A stretch of DNA of 60,733 bases from assembly GCA_009699205.1 (NCBI GenBank), contig WLOP01000008.1:1-60733 (forward strand). The letters run 5' to 3'. Position 1 is the stretch's first letter; every line of letters starts with the position of its first letter. Positions 1-8,466 of this stretch are shown in pieces. The notes beneath the pieces were generated by a model that was not told the DNA's origin, searched no databases, and saw only the letters and a list, made by a program, of their open reading frames with translations. The DNA comes from Actinomycetota bacterium (GTDB lineage: Bacteria > Actinomycetota > Actinomycetes > Nanopelagicales > Nanopelagicaceae). The position numbers and the translations under genes were made by a program.

Positions 1-1191
1 AACTACGGTTCAGATTTCACCACTCCTCAGAGTGGATTTACTGTTGAGACGATTGATTCATCAAGCTTCACCATTACCTTTACCTCACCTACTCAATCAT
101 CGAGTGCGCTCTATAAGCTCACCATTGAATCCAGTGATACATCACCTAACCCAACGGCCTCGCCATCATCGTCGAGCAGTTCATCGCCGTCATCGTCGGC
201 TAGTGCATATTGGGCTGTAGCAACTCTTCCTGCCTTTACTAACTCCGACTGGGTTAACCAACCTACTTATGCCTTGTCTTCAGATGGGACAAAAATAGTC
301 GCCGCTCTTGGAGACGCTCTCTGGCGTTCGATAGATTCTGGTTTCTCATGGTCAGACATCACTCCATCCACTGCTCTAGATGTGAGCACCCACCCATTTT
401 CAGCTGCCTGGTCTTCACCTGATGGAAATAATCTGGCAACAGTTCAATTCAAAGGTGACCTTTACATTTCTTCAAATGCCGGAGCCTCTTGGACTAGCTC
501 TGGAATAGAAGAAGCAAGTATCTCTTTGAGTTTATCCAGCGATATGCAAAAGATTTTCATCGGTACACGTGAACATTGGACTGGTTCTGCTTGGGCTGCC
601 GGCGGCACCGTTCTTCGATCAGTAGACGGTGGTGCCAACTGGACCAGTGCTGCAAGTTTCTTTTTAAACACGGAAGTTAGATCTGTAAAAACAACTCTTG
701 ATGGTTCTAAAGTTTGGGCATTAGGAGAGTTCGACTTCTGGCAATCCCAAGATGGCGGTATGACTTGGTCGCTAAATAGCCATGGAGGAACCAATTGGGG
801 CTCTTGTTGCTGGGTGGCGGATTCATCTGACGATCTCAACACTATTTTGATTGGAGCCAATGGAAATGGCTTCTACTTGTCTAAAGACGGCGGAGATACT
901 TTTACGCAATGGAATCCAGATCCAGTTTATTACGGATATGGGTTAGGAGTATCTCGGGATGGTACAAAGCTTGTGGCCCTAAATCTTGGAGCTACCGAAC
1001 CCGGCAATTTAGTTTGGGTATCTCAAGACGGCGGCACAGTCTGGGTGCAACAAACATTAAGTCAAGATACGTGGCATGGCTTAGCAGCGATATCTAACTC
1101 TGGAAATACGATTGTCTTAGGTACCGAAATTGATATCGATTGGTTCGATACCCACTCAGGTTCGACTTATATCTACCACGGAGTCAATTAA
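1..1191 (+). CDS. Partial exported beta-propeller (BNR/sialidase-like repeat) protein
   Basis: The frame is open from base 1 to the TAA at 1189-1191, so the 5' end lies outside the window; the TTG at 274 is internal. The first ~45 residues look like an extracellular beta-sandwich end, followed by a Ser/Pro-rich linker (about residues 46-65) and a ~320-residue domain with repeated S-x-D-G-G-x-x-W-type motifs (for example at 625-650, 748-770, 886-905 and 1024-1046). Such BNR/VPS10-like repeats form beta-propeller blades in secreted or surface proteins. No catalytic residues could be assigned. It converges on korB with an 8-base gap. Substrate and function are unknown. Confidence 0.75.
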   Translation, partial: NYGSDFTTPQSGFTVETIDSSSFTITFTSPTQSSSALYKLTIESSDTSPNPTASPSSSSSSSPSSSASAYWAVATLPAFTNSDWVNQPTYALSSDGTKIVAALGDALWRSIDSGFSWSDITPSTALDVSTHPFSAAWSSPDGNNLATVQFKGDLYISSNAGASWTSSGIEEASISLSLSSDMQKIFIGTREHWTGSAWAAGGTVLRSVDGGANWTSAASFFLNTEVRSVKTTLDGSKVWALGEFDFWQSQDGGMTWSLNSHGGTNWGSCCWVADSSDDLNTILIGANGNGFYLSKDGGDTFTQWNPDPVYYGYGLGVSRDGTKLVALNLGATEPGNLVWVSQDGGTVWVQQTLSQDTWHGLAAISNSGNTIVLGTEIDIDWFDTHSGSTYIYHGVN

Positions 1192-1199
1192 GAAAAGCG

Positions 1200-2201
1200 C
1201 TATTCAACTGTCCAGGTATCGCCGCTGTTAAGCAGTTTATGTAGATCTCCTGCGCCATCCTTTGCGATGATGTCGCTAATTTGAGTATTTACCTGCGCCG
1301 AGTAACTTGCGCGTGCAACATCACGAAATATTCCCACTGGAACGTGGTCTAACTCAGATGCTGATAGACGAGAGAGCGCAAAGGCATAAGAAGGATCTGG
1401 GTTATGGGCATCGTGGATAATTAGGTCTGCCTCATTTGTGTTTACTAATTCAACAAGTTTAAGTGATCCGTTTTCTCGGATAACGCCATGGGTTTCAGAT
1501 TTGATTGCTTGTCCATGAACCATCTGAAGAAGGGCGGCGCCTTTTGTGGAAGGATCTTTAACTGAATCAAAAGCGCCATCGTTGAAGATTGGGCAGTTTT
1601 GATAAATCTCAATGAGAGCAGATCCTTTGTGAGCTGTGGCAGCACGGAGAACCTCAGTGAGGTGCTTGCGATCGCTATCGACGCTCCGGGCAACGAAGGA
1701 TGCTTCTGCGCCAAGCGCTAAAGAGATTGGATTAAATGGCGAATCAAGTGATCCAGCAGGTGTGGATTTTGTAATCTTGCCTTGCTCACTCGTTGGTGAG
1801 TACTGACCCTTTGTTAAGCCGTAAATACGATTATTAAAGAGCAAGATTTTGAGTTCGATATTGCGACGAAGTGCATGGATTAAATGGTTTCCACCGATTG
1901 AAAGCGAATCACCGTCACCGGTGATGACAAAGACGCTCAGGTCGGGACGTGAAATCGCAAGCCCTGTGGCAATGGTTGGTGCACGACCATGGATGGAGTG
2001 CATGCCGAAAGTTTCTAGGTAGTAAGGGAACCGGGATGAACAACCGATACCTGATACGAAGACGATATTTTCGCGGGGGATACCTAGTTCGGGCAAGAAG
2101 ATTTGCATCGTGGACAAGATGGAATAGTCGCCACAACCTGGGCACCATTTCACTTCTTGTTCTGATGTGAAATCTTTCTTTGTGAGAGCGATATCAGCCA
2201 T
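1200..2201 (-). CDS. korB: 2-oxoacid:ferredoxin oxidoreductase, beta subunit
   Basis: Thiamine-pyrophosphate subunit of a two-subunit 2-oxoacid (probably 2-oxoglutarate):ferredoxin oxidoreductase, which decarboxylates the oxoacid to acyl-CoA and reduces ferredoxin in the cytoplasm. The 333 residues show the CPGCG motif (Cys20, Cys23), Cys54 and Cys203 as likely 4Fe-4S ligands, and a TPP/Mg motif GDGDS (95-99) followed by NNRIYGLTKGQ (123-133). The start overlaps the end of korA by 8 bases, indicating translational coupling. 2-Oxoglutarate is inferred from family resemblance; another 2-oxoacid is possible. Confidence 0.93.
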   Translation of the reverse strand: MADIALTKKDFTSEQEVKWCPGCGDYSILSTMQIFLPELGIPRENIVFVSGIGCSSRFPYYLETFGMHSIHGRAPTIATGLAISRPDLSVFVITGDGDSLSIGGNHLIHALRRNIELKILLFNNRIYGLTKGQYSPTSEQGKITKSTPAGSLDSPFNPISLALGAEASFVARSVDSDRKHLTEVLRAATAHKGSALIEIYQNCPIFNDGAFDSVKDPSTKGAALLQMVHGQAIKSETHGVIRENGSLKLVELVNTNEADLIIHDAHNPDPSYAFALSRLSASELDHVPVGIFRDVARASYSAQVNTQISDIIAKDGAGDLHKLLNSGDTWTVE

Positions 2202-4041
2202 GGAGCACCGCCTTGATCGAATCGGCTATCTCTGCAGTGGTAAAGGGAAGTCCACGTACCTGATTAAGAGAGATGACATCTTTCAGGAATTGGCTACGCA
2301 AAAGCATTGCTAACTGTCCTAAATTCATTTCCGGAACCATAACTTTTGGGTACTTCTGCAGAATTTCACCAAGGTTTTTAGGGAAAGGATTGAGATGACG
2401 TAGGTGGGTCTGGGCAACTTTCTCGCCGCTGGCGCGTAGAACTTCGATAGCTGATGCAATTGGTCCGTATGTTGATCCCCACCCAAGAACGAGCAGCTCT
2501 GCTTCGCCAGATGGATCATCTATTTCTAAATCTGCGACTTCGATGCCTGCAACCTTGGCTGCGCGGGTGCGCACCATGAAGTCATGGTTTGCAGGGTCAT
2601 AAGAAATCTCGCCGGTCTTATCTGCTTTTTCTAGGCCGCCAATGCGATGTTCAATTCCTTTAGTGCCAGGAATTGCCCAAGGGCGTGCGAGAGTTTTTGG
2701 CTCGCGCAGGTAGGGCATGAAATTTTCTTGAGTTTTAGCGAACTCCACATGCAAATCCGGCAGAGAATCAATGTCAGGGATCATCCATGGTTCAGAACCG
2801 TTAGCAATGTAGCCATCAGAGAGAATAAATACTGGGACTCGATACGTTGTTGCGATGCGGGCAGCTTCGATTGCAATAGCAAAGCAATCACTAGCGTGCG
2901 AGGGTGCAAGAACAACTGCAGGAGATTCGCCGTTGCGCCCAAACATCACCTGAAGTAAATCTGCTTGTTCGGTCTTTGTTGGCAATCCGGTAGAGGGCCC
3001 ACCGCGCTGTACATCGATGATAATCAGCGGCAGTTCGAGCATTACGCCAAGGCCAATCATTTCGCTCTTAAGGGCAACGCCTGGGCCTGAAGTTGTGGTG
3101 ATGCCTAGTGCTCCACCGTAAGAAGCACCAAGGGCTGATCCGACCGCAGCAATTTCATCTTCTGCTTGAAAGGTGATGACACCAAACTTCTTATGTTTTG
3201 AAAGTTCATGCAAAATATCGGAAGCAGGAGTGATGGGGTAGGAGCCCAAGAACAATTGCAATCCGCTGCGCTGTGATGCTGCGATCAAACCGTAGGCCAT
3301 TGCAGTATTTCCGCTGATGTTGCGGTACTTACCCGCAGGCATCTTTGCCTTGCCAATGTCATAAGAAACAGCGAAATCTTCGGTGGTCTCTCCGTAGTTC
3401 CAGCCAGTTTTATAAGCAAGCAGGTTCGCTGCAAGAATTTCTGGCTTGGTTGCAAACTTTGCCTTCAAGAAATTTTCGGTGGACTCTGTGGGACGGTGAT
3501 ACATCCAAGTCAACAAACCAAGAGCGAACATATTCTTTGAACGTTCAGCTTCTTTGCGAGTAAGTGACAATTCTGATAGCGCCGCAACAGTTAAAGATGT
3601 TAGGCCGACCGCATGAATCTTGTAGCTTTCGAGTGAGCCATCTTCTAGTGGATTAGTTGCATACCCAACTTTAGAAAGATTTCGCGTGGTAAATTCATCT
3701 TTATCAACGATGATTGTCGCTCCGCGCTTTAATTCTTTGATATTTGCTTTAAGAGCGGCAGGGTTCATGGCTACCAATACATCTGGAGCATCGCCTGGAG
3801 TTTGTACGTGGTGATCTGCAAAGTGAAGTTGGAAGGATGAAATTCCGTGGACAGTACCTTGAGGTGCTCGAATTTCAGCAGGGAAGTTAGGCAGAGTAGA
3901 TAAATCATTTCCTAGGCTTGCGGTATCCATAGTGAAACGATCACCGGTCAGCTGCATGCCATCGCCACTATCACCAGCAAATCGAATAGTTACTTGATCT
4001 AGCGACACTACTGGCTTGCTCACACCCTTTATCTTGCTCAC
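2194..4041 (-). CDS. korA: 2-oxoacid:ferredoxin oxidoreductase, fused gamma-alpha subunit
   Basis: Partner of KorB. The 615-residue protein begins with a gamma-type domain (GDSGDGMQLTG near residues 23-33, running to about residue 200) fused to an alpha-type pyrimidine-binding domain. The latter carries the family motif SYPITPASD, AEDEIAAVG and the QRGGPSTGLPTKTEQADL segment. This gamma-alpha fusion is the usual form of actinobacterial KorA. The start is GTG at 4041. It is the first gene of the korAB pair and lies 28 bases after the upstream flavoprotein gene, so the three may be cotranscribed. Function follows from family; 2-oxoglutarate specificity is inferred. Confidence 0.92.
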   Translation of the reverse strand: MSKIKGVSKPVVSLDQVTIRFAGDSGDGMQLTGDRFTMDTASLGNDLSTLPNFPAEIRAPQGTVHGISSFQLHFADHHVQTPGDAPDVLVAMNPAALKANIKELKRGATIIVDKDEFTTRNLSKVGYATNPLEDGSLESYKIHAVGLTSLTVAALSELSLTRKEAERSKNMFALGLLTWMYHRPTESTENFLKAKFATKPEILAANLLAYKTGWNYGETTEDFAVSYDIGKAKMPAGKYRNISGNTAMAYGLIAASQRSGLQLFLGSYPITPASDILHELSKHKKFGVITFQAEDEIAAVGSALGASYGGALGITTTSGPGVALKSEMIGLGVMLELPLIIIDVQRGGPSTGLPTKTEQADLLQVMFGRNGESPAVVLAPSHASDCFAIAIEAARIATTYRVPVFILSDGYIANGSEPWMIPDIDSLPDLHVEFAKTQENFMPYLREPKTLARPWAIPGTKGIEHRIGGLEKADKTGEISYDPANHDFMVRTRAAKVAGIEVADLEIDDPSGEAELLVLGWGSTYGPIASAIEVLRASGEKVAQTHLRHLNPFPKNLGEILQKYPKVMVPEMNLGQLAMLLRSQFLKDVISLNQVRGLPFTTAEIADSIKAVLHG

Positions 4042-4069
4042 TTTTGGCCGCTTTGACTAGGTATTTGCC

Positions 4070-5530
4070 TTAACTTGGCAGAGATTTTCCTCTCAGTGCT
4101 AGCACACCGCTCATTAGGTAGTCGACAATCTCAGCGGCTCCCCAGCCTTGAGGGAATCGTTCTAAGGCGCTGTTAATTCCTGCAAGGTCTGCACCAAGAG
4201 TTACAAGGGGTAATTCGGTATACCCAGTGCCACGGGTATTTGCCAGCCCTATATCGGCCATAAGTGCGTTACATAAACATTTTCGCCCTAGAGCATCTTC
4301 GACTGTTCCACCTTTGCGAATAAAGACATGTACTGGTTCTGCAGCACATCTATATCCGACGGTTCCTGGCGTTCGTTCATAAGGGATGCGTAGATAACCC
4401 AAATCGCAAAGCCGAGGTCTTTGCGTATAACTTTGTGAAGTAGAAATTGTGTCGGGCAGCGAGACGACTTTAAATGGAAATCCGGTGGGCGAAGCAAACG
4501 GATCGGTGCGAACCTCTAATGAACCATCACGAAGATTTTGCATCATCTCATCGCGTAACGTTGCGGTTAGACCCGTTTCTTTCGCAAGAGCAAATAAGGA
4601 TCCCACTTGTACGCCAACTGCGCCAAGTGATTGCGCTTTCTCGACTAATTCTGGGGTTGAATATCCACCGGCAAGCCAAAAAGGCAAACCAACCTTTGCA
4701 ACTTTTTCAAGATCAGCTTCATCGCGGGGGCCGAAGACAGGCTGTCCGTCTTCATCCAAAATCATTGTTCCACGGGGAGGAGCGTTATGTCCTCCTGCGT
4801 TGAAACCTTCAACGATGAAACCATCAGGCTTGGTGATTTCGTCTTTAGCAAGGTAGGCGGCAAGAACATGTGCTGAAATAATCGCCAAGAATTTAGGGCG
4901 GAGAAGTGGAGGCAGAGTTCTATTTGTGAAGATTTTTGGATAGAAGGTTGATTTATATTGTGAAGTTGCTTCATCGACGGTGATATTTAAGGAAGCCGCT
5001 TGATGCGCTGCTAAGTGATTGAGAAGTTGAGGTATTTCCGCGGGAATACCAGCGCCCATCAATACAAAATCAACGCTCGCCAACATTGCGCCATATGCGG
5101 CGCTGGGCGTGCCCATTTGAATCTTTTCTAAGTAATTAATACCTACAACGCCATCGTGCCCCTCTTTCGCTAGCCATACTTCGGCAAAGTTTGCGAGGAC
5201 GTTGAGTTCGAGTGCGTCAGGGTTGGGCTTGATAATTAATTTAGGAATAGTTGCGTATTGCAAACCTTCAGCAATTCCACCTTCGCAGAAATAGCGTTCC
5301 AAAACACGTTCTGCAATTTCTGGAAATGGAAACGCAGCGGCAGCTCTGCGAAGATCACCAGTGGGGTCACCATCTTGAAGCCTGCGCGCAAAGACCGCGT
5401 CAATTGCGGTTCCGGAGACAACTCCAAGTTGGCCCTTGTGCGATACCGCCCGTGCAAGTTGCCAAGAAGATACGGCAATGCCCATCCCACCTTGGATAAC
5501 TATGGGAAGTTCTTTCTCGAGCGTATTCAC
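4070..5530 (-). CDS. Nitronate monooxygenase-like FMN protein
   Basis: A 486-residue TIM-barrel flavoprotein of the nitronate monooxygenase / 2-nitropropane dioxygenase family. Signatures are an N-terminal IQGGMG motif (residues 12-17), the EGFNAGGHNAPPRG glycine-rich loop that binds FMN phosphate, and FWLAGGYSTPELV plus a GAVGVQVGSLFA segment near the phosphate site. It is longer than classical NMOs (~320-370 residues) because of a C-terminal part with Cys residues (RLCDLGYLR, GYRCAAEP, GRKCLCNAL), as in a PfaD-like or uncharacterised subgroup. The substrate cannot be read from sequence. The start is GTG at 5530, six bases after a TACGCT -10-like hexamer. Confidence 0.8.
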   Translation of the reverse strand: MNTLEKELPIVIQGGMGIAVSSWQLARAVSHKGQLGVVSGTAIDAVFARRLQDGDPTGDLRRAAAAFPFPEIAERVLERYFCEGGIAEGLQYATIPKLIIKPNPDALELNVLANFAEVWLAKEGHDGVVGINYLEKIQMGTPSAAYGAMLASVDFVLMGAGIPAEIPQLLNHLAAHQAASLNITVDEATSQYKSTFYPKIFTNRTLPPLLRPKFLAIISAHVLAAYLAKDEITKPDGFIVEGFNAGGHNAPPRGTMILDEDGQPVFGPRDEADLEKVAKVGLPFWLAGGYSTPELVEKAQSLGAVGVQVGSLFALAKETGLTATLRDEMMQNLRDGSLEVRTDPFASPTGFPFKVVSLPDTISTSQSYTQRPRLCDLGYLRIPYERTPGTVGYRCAAEPVHVFIRKGGTVEDALGRKCLCNALMADIGLANTRGTGYTELPLVTLGADLAGINSALERFPQGWGAAEIVDYLMSGVLALRGKSLPS

Positions 5531-5536
5531 TGAGTC

Positions 5537-5542
5537 AGCGTA
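5537..5542 (-). promoter_or_regulatory. Putative -10 element of a leaderless promoter (NMO-like gene)
   Basis: TACGCT on the minus strand ends six bases before the GTG at 5530. The same spacing recurs at several other genes here, which suggests a leaderless or nearly leaderless transcript. No convincing -35 is seen. Confidence 0.45.
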
Positions 5543-5590
5543 TAGGTCAAGTTTCGTTACTAGCCCGTACCTTTCCGATTTTAAAGGTGA

Positions 5591-6010
5591 TTAAGCGCTA
5601 GCCCCAGTGAGTATTGGCACATTCTCAAGAATGGCCCACTCTTGATCGCTAAATAGACGCGATCGAATTATGAATCTAAATCCCTCGGGTGCTTCGAGTG
5701 AGAAACCACCGCCTCGACCTGCAACAGCGTCAATCGTTAAATGTGTGTGCTTCCAATATTCAAATTGTCCTAACGAAATCCAGACTTTTATAGGTGCAGT
5801 GATTCCTTTAATAACGAGATTGCCAAGAAAAACATCGGAACCTCCAACCCTGAATTCGCCAGCGAGGTAACACATCGGGGATGAACCATCACAACAACCA
5901 CCTGATTGATGAAACATTAAAGGACCGTGCGCTGCGGTTAATTTCCGCAACAATTCTGCAGCTTCCTCAGTCACATTAACGCGAGGAGGAATTATCTCTG
6001 TAGCAACCAT
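5591..6010 (-). CDS. DUF779 family protein
   Basis: A 139-residue protein matching the DUF779 family: a central QSGGCCDGSSPMC motif with three Cys, followed by a beta-rich region ending in GGGFSLEAPEGFRFIIRSR. In many actinobacteria DUF779 genes sit beside ExaC/Adh-type aldehyde dehydrogenase genes, as here (the dehydrogenase lies just upstream on the same strand). The conserved Cys cluster suggests metal or thiol chemistry, but no biochemical function is established to my knowledge. A strong hairpin lies between the two genes and may set their relative expression. Confidence 0.85.
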   Translation of the reverse strand: MVATEIIPPRVNVTEEAAELLRKLTAAHGPLMFHQSGGCCDGSSPMCYLAGEFRVGGSDVFLGNLVIKGITAPIKVWISLGQFEYWKHTHLTIDAVAGRGGGFSLEAPEGFRFIIRSRLFSDQEWAILENVPILTGASA

Positions 6011-6041
6011 ACCTAGAGCCTAATACTTCCGGGCAGAGTCA

Positions 6042-6072
6042 CGGGGGCTACGCCTATTCTGCGCAACCCCCG
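6042..6072 (-). other. Intercistronic hairpin between aldehyde dehydrogenase and DUF779 genes
   Basis: CGGGGG pairs with CCCCCG and the stem extends inward through T-G, T-A, G-T, C-G and G-C to about 11 pairs, closing a loop of about nine bases. No T-run follows in the minus direction, so it is more likely an RNA stability or processing element, or a weak terminator, than a full intrinsic terminator. Confidence 0.5.
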
Positions 6073-6087
6073 GGCTCCGACTAGTGG

Positions 6088-7614
6088 TTAAAAGAATCCA
6101 AGCTTCTTCGGAGAGTAAGAAACAAGGAGGTTCTTTGTCTGTTGGTAATGATCGAGCATCATCTTGTGAGTTTCTCGGCCAATACCTGAAGACTTATAAC
6201 CACCAAACGCTGCATGCGCTGCATAGTCGTGATAGCAATTTGTCCAAACGCGACCTGCTTGAATCTCGCGACCTGCGCGATATCCCGTGTTCATGTCACG
6301 TGTCCAAACGCCAGCACCTAGACCGTAAAGCGTGTCATTGGCGATCTTCATTGCTTCATCGAATCCATCGAATCGCGTTACCGATACGACAGGCCCAAAG
6401 ATTTCCTCTTGGAAGATTCGCATGGAGTTCTTGCCTTCGAAGATTGTTGGTGCAACGTAGTAACCACCTGCGAGATCGCCAGGAAGTTCCACACGATGTC
6501 CGCCGGTGACGAGATTTGCGCCTTCGGCTTTTCCAATTTCTATGTAGGACAAGATTTTTTCTAGTTGATCGTTGCTCGATTGAGCGCCAATCATTGTGTC
6601 TGTATCAAGTGGGTTTCCTTGGATGACTGCCTTCGTGCGGACAGTGGCATCAGCAAGGAATTGGTCATATATGGAGCTCTCGATAAGTGCACGAGATGGA
6701 CAAGTACAAACTTCGCCCTGATTGAGGGCGAACATTGTGAAGCCTTCGAGCGCCTTGTCGTAAAAATCATCCTTAGCTTCGGCAACATCTTTGAAGAAGA
6801 TATTGGGGCTTTTGCCACCTAATTCGAGGGTGACAGGAATGATGTTCTCGGCTGCATATTGCATGATCAAACGACCTGTGGTTGTTTCACCAGTGAAGGC
6901 AACCTTTGCAATGCGACGTGATGATGCAAGTGGTTTACCTGCTTCTACGCCGAAGCCGTTAATAATATTAAGGACCCCTGGTGGAAGGAGATCTTTAATG
7001 AGATCCATCCAGAAGTGAATCGAAACTGGTGTTTGTTCGGCTGGCTTAAGAACTATGCAGTTACCGGCAGCAAGTGCTGGTGCAAGTTTCCAGACAGCCA
7101 TAAGGATTGGGAAGTTCCAAGGAATAATTTGCGCAACAACCCCCAACGGTTCGTGGAAATGGTAGGCAACGGTGTCATCGTTAAGTTCGCTTAACGCACC
7201 TTCTTGGGCACGTAACGCGCCTGCAAAATATCTAAAGTGATCGATTGCAAGTGGCAAGTCCGCAGCTAAAGTTTCGCGAACAGGTTTTCCATTTTCCCAA
7301 GTTTCGGCAACTGCTAGCGCTTCGAGATTTGCTTCCATACGATCTGCAATCTTAAGCAAGATATTGGATCTCTCAGTCACAGAAGTTTTACCCCATGCAC
7401 GAGCTGCAGTATGTGCTGCATCAAGTGCGAGTTCGACATCTTGTGCGTTGCCTCGAGCAACTTCGCAGAAAACCTTTCCGTTGACTGGACTTACATTCTC
7501 GAAATATTGGCCTGAACTTGGTGGCACATACGCCCCGTTAATCCAGTGGTCATAACGTGACTTGTATGTTGCAACAGAACCTGGTTGGCCTGGCGCAGCG
7601 AAAACTTTTCCCAT
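6088..7614 (-). CDS. NAD(P)-dependent aldehyde dehydrogenase (ExaC/AldA type)
   Basis: Cytoplasmic aldehyde dehydrogenase of 508 residues, oxidising an aldehyde (probably acetaldehyde or a similar short-chain aldehyde) to the acid. It shows the PWNF motif (Asn167), the LELGGK motif with general base Glu264, and the catalytic Cys303 in EVCTCPSR; the CxC arrangement is typical of ExaC/acetaldehyde dehydrogenase II. The start ATG at 7614 is preceded by GAGGAGAAATA. It is the first gene of a minus-strand run with DUF779 and is divergent from the CstR-like operon. Exact substrate is inferred. Confidence 0.92.
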   Translation of the reverse strand: MGKVFAAPGQPGSVATYKSRYDHWINGAYVPPSSGQYFENVSPVNGKVFCEVARGNAQDVELALDAAHTAARAWGKTSVTERSNILLKIADRMEANLEALAVAETWENGKPVRETLAADLPLAIDHFRYFAGALRAQEGALSELNDDTVAYHFHEPLGVVAQIIPWNFPILMAVWKLAPALAAGNCIVLKPAEQTPVSIHFWMDLIKDLLPPGVLNIINGFGVEAGKPLASSRRIAKVAFTGETTTGRLIMQYAAENIIPVTLELGGKSPNIFFKDVAEAKDDFYDKALEGFTMFALNQGEVCTCPSRALIESSIYDQFLADATVRTKAVIQGNPLDTDTMIGAQSSNDQLEKILSYIEIGKAEGANLVTGGHRVELPGDLAGGYYVAPTIFEGKNSMRIFQEEIFGPVVSVTRFDGFDEAMKIANDTLYGLGAGVWTRDMNTGYRAGREIQAGRVWTNCYHDYAAHAAFGGYKSSGIGRETHKMMLDHYQQTKNLLVSYSPKKLGFF

Positions 7615-7736
7615 TATTTCTCCTCAATAAGGGAAGCACCATCGCCTCTCCTCGTTGCCGACACGTTAAACCTGTGTATTAGACGCCACAAGAGCGAACC
7701 CTGAGTGGCAGCCCTTAATTGAATCCAGATTTGCAT

Positions 7737-7752
7737 ATACCCCTAGGGGTAT
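7737..7752. promoter_or_regulatory. Palindromic CsoR/CstR-family operator
   Basis: ATACCCCTAGGGGTAT is a perfect 16-base palindrome 37 bases upstream of the CsoR-family gene at 7790. The core TACCC...GGGTA is the operator form known for CsoR/CstR repressors. Its placement implies autoregulation of the downstream sulfur operon. Confidence 0.85.
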
Positions 7753-7789
7753 GAGAGAGTAAGCAATAACAAGCACTAAGGAGAACCCC

Positions 7790-8077
7790 ATGGCAAAGAA
7801 GACGTCATCAAGCGTCCTCACCGATCCCGCTCAACTTGAAGCCCTCACCAAGCGACTCAAGCGAGCACACGGCCAGCTCGGCGCAGTCGTTCGCATGCTC
7901 GAAGAGGGGCGCACCTGCGAAGAGATTGTTACGCAGATGGCAGCTGTTGGTAAAGCGGTGAACACGGCCGCTTTTACTTTGATTGCAGCCAATCTAAAAG
8001 AATGCCTCGAAGAGGGCTCTACAAATGGTCCTGCCGTATCCGACAAACTTCAAAAACTTTTCCTAACACTGGCATAA
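7790..8077 (+). CDS. cstR: CsoR/FrmR-family repressor, CstR-like persulfide sensor
   Basis: A 95-residue all-helical DUF156 repressor. The CsoR copper triad is Cys-x24-His-x3-Cys; here the equivalent positions are Cys43, Asn68 and Cys72. The His-to-Asn change with both Cys kept is the CstR pattern, in which the two thiols react with persulfide or sulfane sulfur instead of binding Cu(I). The gene starts after a good ribosome site (AAGGAG) and is followed by rhodanese and disulfide-reductase genes, as in known cst operons. The upstream palindrome is its likely operator. The CstR assignment rests on the Asn substitution plus context; a different metal sensor is less likely. Confidence 0.85.
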   Translation: MAKKTSSSVLTDPAQLEALTKRLKRAHGQLGAVVRMLEEGRTCEEIVTQMAAVGKAVNTAAFTLIAANLKECLEEGSTNGPAVSDKLQKLFLTLA

Positions 8078-8079
8078 AG

Positions 8080-8466
8080 ATGAAAAAACTTGCCCTAGCA
8101 ATCGTCGCCGCTTTAACACTTACTGCATGTTCATCAACCGGAGGAGCTGTAACAACCATGAACTCATCAGAATTTTCTGCAAAAGCAAAAGAACCCGGCG
8201 TAGTGGTACTCGACGTTCGTACCCGAGAGGAGTTTATCAGTGGTCATATCGAAGGTGCCATCAATATTGATGTTGAATCAACGACATTTGCTAACGAAAT
8301 TGCAAAGCTCGATAAATCTCAATCGTATGCCGTCTATTGCCGAAGCGGACGACGTTCATTGGTTGCAGTCGATCAGATGGAAAGCACAGGATTTAAATCA
8401 ATTGCAAATCTAAAGAATGGAATTGTCGATTGGGTAGCTAACGGGTATCCAGTTGTGATGAACTGA
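8080..8466 (+). CDS. Rhodanese-domain lipoprotein
   Basis: A 128-residue sulfurtransferase. The start is taken at ATG 8080, three bases after the repressor stop, because it gives a lipoprotein signal (MKKLALAIVAALTLTAC, lipobox Cys17); an upstream in-frame start would bury this signal. The single rhodanese domain (about 28-128) contains the LDVRTREEF and GHIEGA motifs and the persulfide-forming Cys87 in the CRSGRRS loop. It should be anchored on the outer face of the membrane and carry sulfane sulfur. The last base of its stop overlaps the next start, so the operon is translationally coupled. Confidence 0.9.
   Translation: MKKLALAIVAALTLTACSSTGGAVTTMNSSEFSAKAKEPGVVVLDVRTREEFISGHIEGAINIDVESTTFANEIAKLDKSQSYAVYCRSGRRSLVAVDQMESTGFKSIANLKNGIVDWVANGYPVVMN

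Noticed and set aside
274-1191. Separate 305-residue gene starting at TTG 274
   Set aside because: The same frame is open back to base 1 with a Ser/Pro linker and coding-like sequence, so this is the 3' part of a longer gene.
6084-6509. 141-residue plus-strand frame
   Set aside because: Antisense to the 3' part of the aldehyde dehydrogenase, rich in His/Arg/Ser, no ribosome site.
7790-8077. Copper-sensing CsoR
   Set aside because: The His of the Cys-His-Cys copper site is Asn, and the operon cargo handles sulfur; copA lies 30 kb away without a similar operator seen upstream.
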